A model generated the notes under the pieces. That model worked only from the letters and a program-made list of their open reading frames with translations. It was not told where the DNA came from and searched no databases. The position numbers and the translations under genes are program-made. From contig CAZQAE010000115.1 of the NCBI GenBank assembly GCA_964591275.1, positions 1-12,265 of the forward strand: 12,265 bases of DNA, read 5' to 3'. This DNA comes from G963674685 sp964591275. Its GTDB lineage: Bacteria > Lernaellota > Lernaellaia > JACKCT01. Below are positions 1 through 5,317 of the stretch, one piece after another. Positions within the stretch are counted from its first letter, which is position 1. Each line of letters starts with the position of its first letter.

Positions 1-8
1 AATGTCCA

Positions 9-39
9 GTCGCATCTGATGCTTTAGCGAAGATGCGAC
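9..39. repeat. Perfect 9-bp inverted repeat (stem-loop)
   Basis: GTCGCATCT (9-17) and AGATGCGAC (31-39) are perfect inverted copies around a 13-base loop. There is no T-run on either side, so this is not a convincing intrinsic terminator. It may lie just beyond the end of a gene outside the window. Function unknown. Confidence 0.5.
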
Positions 40-226
40 AATGAGCGGGTATGCATCTATCCAGCAAGAACGCATTTTACGGCAAAAACCGCGTGTACAC
101 GAACATGGTGGCGTGACTCAAGTGCTTATCGAACAATCACCCGCTCACTCATCGCCTGACGGCGATTTGCCGTTCGCGGCTCGGTTTCGCTGCTGCGAAT
201 GGCCAGGTCATCATATCGAATTTGTA

Positions 227-254
227 ATTCCGCATTCCGCATTCGCAATTCCGC
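227..254. repeat. Short tandem heptamer repeat (ATTCCGC)n
   Basis: Four consecutive 7-bp units are readable: ATTCCGC, ATTCCGC, ATTCGCA, ATTCCGC, followed by a degenerate unit. Three of the four are identical. Heptameric short tandem repeats are known from intergenic regions of several bacterial groups, cyanobacteria among them. The role here is unknown. Confidence 0.6.
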
Positions 255-297
255 ATTTGATTCGCCCTTGGCATCAACCCCTTGTAATTTCCCTTAT

Positions 298-329
298 CTT
301 AGCGCCCTTCATGCCAGTCAGCATTTTCC
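298..329 (+). repeat. Dispersed 32-bp repeat, copy A
   Basis: This stretch matches 9999-10030 at 26 of 32 positions, including an identical 12-bp core TTCATGCCAGTC (308-319). Both copies lie in repeat-rich intergenic DNA upstream of a + strand gene and in the same orientation. It may be the remnant of a larger dispersed element or a shared regulatory sequence. The sequence alone does not decide. Confidence 0.5.
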
Positions 330-341
330 GCAAAATTTGCT

Positions 342-369
342 TTGACCTTTTGCTCCGCTTCGCTAGACT
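342..369 (+). promoter_or_regulatory. Candidate sigma70-type promoter for lgt
   Basis: TTGACC (342-347, 5/6 to the -35 consensus) is separated by 16 bp from TAGACT (364-369, 4/6 to the -10 consensus). The implied start of transcription near 376 would give lgt a leader of about 60 nt containing one arm of an inverted repeat. This is a consensus match only. Confidence 0.35.
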
Positions 370-434
370 GGCGCGGCTTAGAGAAAAGCGAAGCTAAAAT
401 TTTCAATCGATCGGTTTGGGAAAGGAATGACAAC

Positions 435-1226
435 GTGCACCCCGTATTGCTGACGATATTCGGCCATGACATTCACTGTTATCAGATCGCATATCCCGGA
501 AGTCTGCTTCTGGGCATAATCCTCACTTTGCGCCGCGCAAAAAAAGAAGGATGGTCGGAAGAGGTTCTTCTGGGTGGATTTTTATTCGCCATGATCGGCA
601 TCCTCATCGGGTCGAGGCTTTTGGAAATCCTTGTGCGACTTCCTTACTACATCGACAACCCCATGAAAATGTTCACCATGCGCCGCGGCGTCGTTCTGTA
701 TGGCGGGTATATCGGCGCGGTTGCAGGCAGCATGGGCTACGTGAAATACAAAAAACATCCCTGGCTGCCCCTGGTGGATATCGCCGCTACAATGTTTGGG
801 TTAGGCCTTTTTATTCAAAGGTCTTTCGGCTGCTTCATGGCCGGATGCTGCTACGGCGGGCCAACAAAGCTTCCCTGGGGAGTTCACTTTCCGGAAGGCT
901 CCCCAGCGTTTAAAGCCTTCGGCAATCTCGCGGTTCATCCTTCACAACTATACGAAGCCATCCTTGGGCTTATCATGTTTGGCTTATTGCTGCTGTACAG
1001 ACACAAGCGTCCAAATCGAGCCTACGGAGAACTCTTCGCCATGCAGATGGCGATTTACGGCATCGGGCGATTCTTTTTGGAGTTCATGCGCGGCGACGCC
1101 ATCCGAGGAATTTTTGGACCATTTTCCACGAGCCAGTGGATATCGATCGCTATGCTGGTTTTTGCCGGTTGTCTTTTCGCCTGGGCGCAAAAATTTGGGG
1201 AAAGAACGCCGGCGGTCACCAGCTAG
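435..1226 (+). CDS. lgt: Prolipoprotein diacylglyceryl transferase (Lgt), CCYG-type
   Basis: Lgt is an inner-membrane enzyme that moves diacylglyceryl from phosphatidylglycerol to the lipobox cysteine of prolipoproteins, the first step of lipoprotein maturation. The 263-residue polytopic product fits the family length. Visible motifs are RGVVLYGGYIGA (84-95, the HGG-type loop), QRSFGCFMAGCCYG (128-141), VHPSQLYEA (167-175) and YGIGRFFLEFMRGD (208-221). In the 128-141 block the usual GRxGNFxNxE consensus is replaced by a cysteine-rich version, although Arg129 remains where the essential arginine is expected. Homologues of this type are commonly annotated as Lgt. I chose GTG 435 because AAAGGAATGA sits about 8 nt upstream and the protein then starts at the usual place. 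An in-frame ATG at 342 would add 31 unrelated residues. ispH-ubiA follows 37 bp later, probably in the same transcript. A putative lipoprotein substrate is encoded at 11138-11845. Confidence 0.88.
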   Translation: MHPVLLTIFGHDIHCYQIAYPGSLLLGIILTLRRAKKEGWSEEVLLGGFLFAMIGILIGSRLLEILVRLPYYIDNPMKMFTMRRGVVLYGGYIGAVAGSMGYVKYKKHPWLPLVDIAATMFGLGLFIQRSFGCFMAGCCYGGPTKLPWGVHFPEGSPAFKAFGNLAVHPSQLYEAILGLIMFGLLLLYRHKRPNRAYGELFAMQMAIYGIGRFFLEFMRGDAIRGIFGPFSTSQWISIAMLVFAGCLFAWAQKFGERTPAVTS

Positions 1227-1263
1227 CCGGGCGGCGGTCCTTTAAGTCCGCTAGAGAAAAATC

Positions 1264-3012
1264 ATGGAATTTATCCTCGCAAAAGCAGCCGGTTTTTGCT
1301 CCGGCGTTCGCCGGGCGCTGAATAAAACTCTCGAACTCGATGTCGCCGTTGATCAGAAGGTCACGACCTTCGGCCCCCTCGTGCACAACCCGCAGGTCAT
1401 CGAACTCTTAAAACTGCGCGGCGTGCAGACAACCGACAGTGTTGAGGAGATCAACGGAGGACTGGTGGTCATCCGGGCGCACGGCGTTCCGCCGAAGCTC
1501 AGACAGCAATTGGAAAACTGCGCGGACGAGGTCCTGGACAATACCTGCCCCGTCGTCAGGCGCGTTCAAAAACTTGTGGCCAATCATGCAAAAAAGGGCT
1601 TCAAAGTCGTTATTTTCGGCGAGCCGAATCACCCGGAAGTCATTGGCCTTGTCGGCTACGCCGGCGAAGGCAACACGCTGGTGATCCAAAAGACCGAAGA
1701 CCTGGACAGAATTCAAAAAGACGACAAATTTCTTTTGGTCACGCAGACCACCGCCAACGTGCGGGAGTGGCAAAGCACGATGGAGCAGGTGAAGAATCGT
1801 TTTCCCAACGCCGTTGTCCGAGACACCATGTGCGATGCGACGGTGCAGCGACAGGCGGAGATTCTCGAACTGTGCGATCGCGTGAACGCCATGATCGTCA
1901 TCGGTGGGAAAAACAGCGGCAACACGCGTCGCCTGGCCGAAATCGCCCGTGACGAGTTCTCGCTGCCGACCTGGCACATTGAAAACGAAGATGAGTTATA
2001 CAGCGTGGATTTTTCTTCCTTTGCAAAGATCGGGGTCACCGCCGGCGCCAGCACGCCCTCCTGGAGCATTGACCGGGTTATGGCCTACCTCCAAACGCTG
2101 GAGGATCGGCACCGCGCTCCGGTATTGGCGACGGTCAAACTGTTTTTGTCCACGCTGATCGTCACGAATATATTTACCGCCATCGGCGCGGGGGCGCTGT
2201 GCTACGTGGGCACCGTTTTGCAGGGCGTGCCTTTTCAGTGGCGCTTTTTCTGGCTTGTTCTTTTCTACGTTTTGTCCATGCATGTCCTCAACCGCTTTAC
2301 CGAAAAAGGCCAGGACCGCTTTCGGGACGATCCGGTGCGCGTGCGTTTTTATGAACGTCATACGAGATTCATGATGCTGCTCGGCGTGGCCTCCGGCCTG
2401 GCGGCTGTCGGCATCAGCCTGGCGATGGGGTGTCTGCCTTTTCTGATGATCCTGTCGGCCAGCGTGATAGGCATACTCTATTCGGTGCAGATTGTCCCCA
2501 AGCGCCTGCATGCGCCGCTGGGCTTTCGGCGGCTGAAGGACATCGCGGCCAGCAAGAACATCTTCGTCGCGCTGGCCTGGGCCGTTGTGTCCGTCTTTCC
2601 GCTCTTTTTCACTTCCCCGCGCGCGGATATCGTTAAAACCACGCTCGCTTTCGTATTCATTTTCATGATTACGGGAATTCGTTCCGTGGTTATGGATCTG
2701 ACCGATATCGGCGCCGACCGGCTTGTAGGCCGAGAGACATTGCCGATCGTCATCGGCGAAGGAAAAACCACGCGCCTGCTTCGCACCAGCGCGGGGGGTC
2801 TGGCGGTGATGCTTTTTCTTTTGGCCGGTTTGAAAATATTCCCATCCGTGGCATGGTCGCTGGGTTTCTGGATGCTGATCGAAACCGTATATATTTTGCG
2901 CCGCGGCATTTTGGTGGACAAAACCGGCGTCGTACGTCGAGACTTTTTCGTCGATTCCCATCTTATAGCAATGGGTATGCTGACCTTGGTGTGGAACTTG
3001 TGGATCGCCTGA
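1264..3012 (+). CDS. ispH: Fusion of IspH (HMBPP reductase) and UbiA-family prenyltransferase
   Basis: Residues 1 to about 280 are a complete IspH, the [4Fe-4S] enzyme that reduces HMBPP to IPP and DMAPP in the MEP pathway. The three cluster cysteines are Cys12 (GFCSGV), Cys95 (DNTCP) and Cys190 (DTMCDAT). Substrate residues are also present: His41 (HNP), His73 (RAHG), His123 and Glu125 (NHPEV), Thr162/163 (TQTT), Ser218 and Asn220 (NSGN). From about 287 to 582 the chain is a polytopic UbiA-type prenyltransferase. Its first Mg-diphosphate motif is N343...E347...D351 and the second is D478, D481, D485 (DLTDIGADR), followed by GRETLPIVIG (489-498). There is no frame break between the halves. 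The fusion joins production of C5 prenyl diphosphates to a membrane enzyme that consumes longer prenyl diphosphates. The acceptor of the UbiA half cannot be named. No strong Shine-Dalgarno is seen, so translation may depend on lgt. Confidence 0.92.
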   Translation: MEFILAKAAGFCSGVRRALNKTLELDVAVDQKVTTFGPLVHNPQVIELLKLRGVQTTDSVEEINGGLVVIRAHGVPPKLRQQLENCADEVLDNTCPVVRRVQKLVANHAKKGFKVVIFGEPNHPEVIGLVGYAGEGNTLVIQKTEDLDRIQKDDKFLLVTQTTANVREWQSTMEQVKNRFPNAVVRDTMCDATVQRQAEILELCDRVNAMIVIGGKNSGNTRRLAEIARDEFSLPTWHIENEDELYSVDFSSFAKIGVTAGASTPSWSIDRVMAYLQTLEDRHRAPVLATVKLFLSTLIVTNIFTAIGAGALCYVGTVLQGVPFQWRFFWLVLFYVLSMHVLNRFTEKGQDRFRDDPVRVRFYERHTRFMMLLGVASGLAAVGISLAMGCLPFLMILSASVIGILYSVQIVPKRLHAPLGFRRLKDIAASKNIFVALAWAVVSVFPLFFTSPRADIVKTTLAFVFIFMITGIRSVVMDLTDIGADRLVGRETLPIVIGEGKTTRLLRTSAGGLAVMLFLLAGLKIFPSVAWSLGFWMLIETVYILRRGILVDKTGVVRRDFFVDSHLIAMGMLTLVWNLWIA

Positions 3013-3121
3013 TAAACTTGATTCATCGGTAATGGCCTTTTCATCGCTCTCATTTCCGACTTGAAGCCTGCAAGGCAATACAATATTAGCTGGCGGCGTA
3101 AGCCGTCAGGATAGAGGCATT

Positions 3122-3172
3122 TCACAATTTAATGAAGCCCACAAAGTGGGCGACAGATTTTCTAAATTGTGA
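3122..3172. repeat. Nested stem-loop
   Basis: The outer arms TCACAATTTA (3122-3131) and TAAATTGTGA (3163-3172) are perfect 10-bp inverted copies. They enclose GCCCAC (3137-3142) and GTGGGC (3146-3151), a perfect 6-bp stem with a 3-base loop. The AT-rich outer stem and GC-rich inner stem form a compact 51-nt structure readable from either strand. Confidence 0.6.
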
Positions 3173-3407
3173 TCATCGGATAATAATGAGGCGTTTTTGT
3201 GTCGCCCTCCAAGGAGGGCTTCGTGCGAATTGATAACGTACGCACAGTCCCGGCGCTTGCAAGACTGTCGATTTTCTCAACGTAAGGAAATCCACCATTG
3301 CTAAATCTCTTGTGCGTGCAACAGTTCCGTACTCCCGCAAGGAAGCAATCGTGTATCGAATCCATGAGCCACTTCCTGGGAAAGAAAAAACTCCGCGTTC
3401 CATTTGT

Positions 3408-3455
3408 CGACAGTCTCTTGCGCAACGGGCTAGAAACTGTCGCCTCTGACGAGGC
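3408..3455 (-). terminator. Tandem hairpins, possible terminator of the - strand glycosyltransferase
   Basis: On the - strand, about 20 nt after the stop codon of the glycosyltransferase, comes a perfect GCCTC/GAGGC hairpin (3442-3455), then an 11-bp stem CGACAGTTTCT/AGAGACTGTCG (3408-3442). The position suits transcription termination but the following sequence is only weakly T-rich, so this is a candidate and not a clear intrinsic terminator. Confidence 0.35.
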
Positions 3456-3475
3456 TCATTTGCCTCTGGTATCAC

Positions 3476-5134
3476 TCAATTTTTCTTATAAACATGCACG
3501 ACGCCCGCGCATTGCGTGGGGATGGATTCAACTTCCGTGAAGGAGGCTTCGATCAATTCGCGGTATTGCGGATCGTTTTCGGGCAAAGGAGGCGGCGCGG
3601 CGCCCGGATTATTGAAATCGGTCATATCCTTGAGCGACTTTTCCATCTGCTCGCGGCTCATGTCCCAAACGCCCTGCGTGACCAGGAGGAGGTCCGCCTC
3701 CAGGTAGCGTTTCGGAAAAATTTCGTAATCCTGATTTTCAAATCCAATCGCCAGCGCCGATCGGCTCCCTTGCGCGTTATAAAGATTGACGAAGTATTGC
3801 GCCAGGTCGAGATGAAAAGACAGCGTCATCGGCGAGAAAGGATGAATGGCCAGCGTGACAACTTTATCTTCGGGAAAGTCTCGCAGATGATTTTGCAATT
3901 TTGCGAAAGTGTTGTCGAAATCGTTGAGGCACTCAATGGGCTTTTCGGCAAGATGTCCTGAGTCCAGGGGCAAAATGTTTTTGCGAAAGCTCATGTCATA
4001 GACATTCCAAGCGCCCAGCACGACCAGGCCGACTCCCACAAGAGCGGCGCACTTTTCCCACACGCCGCCGAGAATCCGCCCTGCGTTGGCCAGCCCCACG
4101 GCTATGCCCAGCGCGCAAAGAGGGATCAGCGTCGTGGCGTAGCGGTGGTCTTTGTGCGGGATGAGGGTGAAAACAAGGTAGGCCCCGAGCAGCGCCGCCA
4201 AAATGGATGCGCCCTCCCTTATGCGTTTGCCCGCCGCAAGCCAGGGCAGGCAAACGACCAGCGCCGTTGTCAGAGGCTTCGAGAGATTTTGCTTGTACAT
4301 CAGCTTGAGATACCACAGGGCCTGGTCGGCGAAGCCACCGGGTGTGGCGTCGGCGGGCGCCGTAGCCGCGATCTCCTTCCACGACAGGGCGAAAAGATAC
4401 CACGGGGCGATAAGCCCTCCCGCCAGAATCAGGCCGGTTGCGCCGACGAGAATCTGCCGTCCGGTCAAAAAGGGTCCCATGCCGTCGCGCTTTCGCCAAT
4501 AGCCGTAAACAAAGCTTTCGGAAACGGTGAACAGCAGCGGGCCGATAGCGTAAGCCACGAAGGTCCATTTCATGAGCATCCCCGCCGCAAAAGCCAGCGC
4601 GGCGGCGACCAGGGGCAAAGGCCTGGAGAATCGCTCCGAGGCCAATAGGCCCCAGACCATGATGACAAGCATGGCGCCCATCGGAACTTCATAGAGAGGT
4701 ACGCGGGAGTAAAAAGCCAGGTGCGGAGCAACCAGCATCAGCGCGCAGGCCAGCGGTCCGGCCCAGTTTGTCTGCGTGGCGCGACGAGCCAGAGAGTTCA
4801 GACAGAGAAAACACAGAAGGAAGCAGAAGGTGTTAGCGAACGGCACCGAATTGCGCGACAGGCCAAAGACATTGTGGAAAACGGCCCAAAGCGAGACGGT
4901 CATCGGAGGATAATAGGTCTCGCCGCCCCATTTGTTGAGCATGGCAATAAGGCCCTGCTCCTGCAGCGTATGCGCGTAGCCGTAACTCCAGGAAAGATGG
5001 AAGGCGCCGAAGGGGTATCGCACTGCGTCGAGCCAGGCGAGACTCGACGCGAGCTGCGCCGCCAGCAGCGCCAGCATAATGAGATACGGCCAAATGGCCG
5101 GGCGCTTTTTTTCGTTGAGAGAGTTATCCGACAT
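3476..5134 (-). CDS. GT-C fold membrane glycosyltransferase (PMT/ArnT-like), divergent first loop
   Basis: A 552-residue polytopic membrane protein with the layout of GT-C enzymes that transfer sugars from polyprenyl-phosphate donors on the outer face of the inner membrane. Supporting features are a first hydrophobic helix (about 15-34) with a long extracytoplasmic loop, YYPPM (74-78), YSRVPLYEVPMG (142-153, an ExP-type motif), PHKDHRYATTLIPL (326-339, like the HKxxRY segment of the family) and a soluble C-terminal part after roughly residue 400. Unusually, the acidic DE pair normally in the first loop is not obvious: the aligned stretch reads FHLSWSYGYA (45-54). The donor or the catalytic arrangement may therefore differ. 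The substrate is unknown and a lipid A-specific name is not justified. No Shine-Dalgarno precedes the ATG, and TATATA lies only 5-10 nt upstream, so the message may be leaderless. It is transcribed toward ispH-ubiA. Confidence 0.75.
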   Translation of the reverse strand: MSDNSLNEKKRPAIWPYLIMLALLAAQLASSLAWLDAVRYPFGAFHLSWSYGYAHTLQEQGLIAMLNKWGGETYYPPMTVSLWAVFHNVFGLSRNSVPFANTFCFLLCFLCLNSLARRATQTNWAGPLACALMLVAPHLAFYSRVPLYEVPMGAMLVIMVWGLLASERFSRPLPLVAAALAFAAGMLMKWTFVAYAIGPLLFTVSESFVYGYWRKRDGMGPFLTGRQILVGATGLILAGGLIAPWYLFALSWKEIAATAPADATPGGFADQALWYLKLMYKQNLSKPLTTALVVCLPWLAAGKRIREGASILAALLGAYLVFTLIPHKDHRYATTLIPLCALGIAVGLANAGRILGGVWEKCAALVGVGLVVLGAWNVYDMSFRKNILPLDSGHLAEKPIECLNDFDNTFAKLQNHLRDFPEDKVVTLAIHPFSPMTLSFHLDLAQYFVNLYNAQGSRSALAIGFENQDYEIFPKRYLEADLLLVTQGVWDMSREQMEKSLKDMTDFNNPGAAPPPLPENDPQYRELIEASFTEVESIPTQCAGVVHVYKKN

Positions 5135-5317
5135 CGGTTATATAATCTGACCTATGTTGAAGCCTGCGTCCAGAGGAGAGGTGATGTCGGTCCAGTATTG
5201 TAATACTCAAAGCAACAGCTCGGATTTTTTTCGAAATAGCGTTTTTTTTACGGCTTCATTTCTGTTATAACAGCGCCGAGCGATTGAATGCGCGCCATGC
5301 ACTATGGAGAGATTCTT
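5135..5317. promoter_or_regulatory. Divergent intergenic region with two palindromes
   Basis: This region separates the divergent glycosyltransferase (-) and protease (+) genes. It contains AGTATTGTAATACT (5194-5207, perfect 6-bp arms, GT centre) and CTGTTATAACAG (5262-5273, a perfect 12-bp palindrome). The second contains TATAAC (5266-5271), which could serve as a -10 element about 50 bp before the protease start, so a repressor site overlapping a promoter is plausible. No good -35 element is seen 17 bp upstream, only a T-run. TATATA at 5139-5144 may serve the - strand gene. Confidence 0.4.

Larger units (their letters stand above)
1..434. other. Non-coding region upstream of lgt
   Basis: No credible gene is seen in this 434-bp stretch. 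Open frames across it are low-complexity readings of the repeats. It holds the stem-loop at 9-39, a perfect 6-bp stem with TGAC loop at 151-166 (ATCGCC/GGCGAT), a heptamer repeat at 227-254, one copy of a 32-bp sequence found again near 10 kb (298-329), a short palindrome at 330-340 (GCAAA/TTTGC), a candidate promoter at 342-369 and an 8-bp inverted repeat, GCTTCGCT (357-364) with AGCGAAGC (387-394), in or near the lgt leader. Confidence 0.6.
3013..3475. other. Hairpin-rich convergent intergenic region
   Basis: No believable gene lies in this 463-bp gap between two convergent genes. It holds a run of inverted repeats: GCCT/AGGC at 3066-3076; CTGGCGGC/GCCGTCAG at 3090-3109 (one G-T pair, GTAA loop); a nested structure at 3122-3172; GCCCTCC/GGAGGGC at 3204-3219; an 11-bp stem at 3408-3442 (one G-T pair); and GCCTC/GAGGC with a TGAC loop at 3442-3455. 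The density suggests a structured RNA, degenerate repeat elements or a bidirectional termination zone. None has a textbook T-run. Confidence 0.55.

Noticed and set aside
41..397. Open frame of 118 codons upstream of lgt
   Set aside because: It reads through the hairpins and heptamer repeat, has no ribosome-binding site, a biased low-complexity composition, and overlaps the lgt promoter candidate.
342..434. Upstream ATG start for lgt
   Set aside because: The added 31 residues are unlike Lgt N-termini and would be read from the promoter region; GTG 435 has a well-placed ribosome-binding site.
1996..3078. 360-codon open frame antisense to ispH-ubiA
   Set aside because: It is the shadow of a strongly supported gene, and its product is rich in His, Gln, Arg and Gly with no domain pattern.
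3173..3540. Possible decayed gene in the convergent gap
   Set aside because: Frames of 80-100 codons on both strands have no recognisable motif and are crossed by hairpins.
3476..5134. Naming this gene arnT (lipid A aminoarabinose transferase)
   Set aside because: Only the general GT-C fold is supported; the first-loop motif differs and no aminoarabinose pathway genes are adjacent.
3060..5168. TTGAAGCCTGC occurring near 3061 and again near 5158
   Set aside because: Only 11 bases match and the flanks differ, so chance is the simplest explanation.
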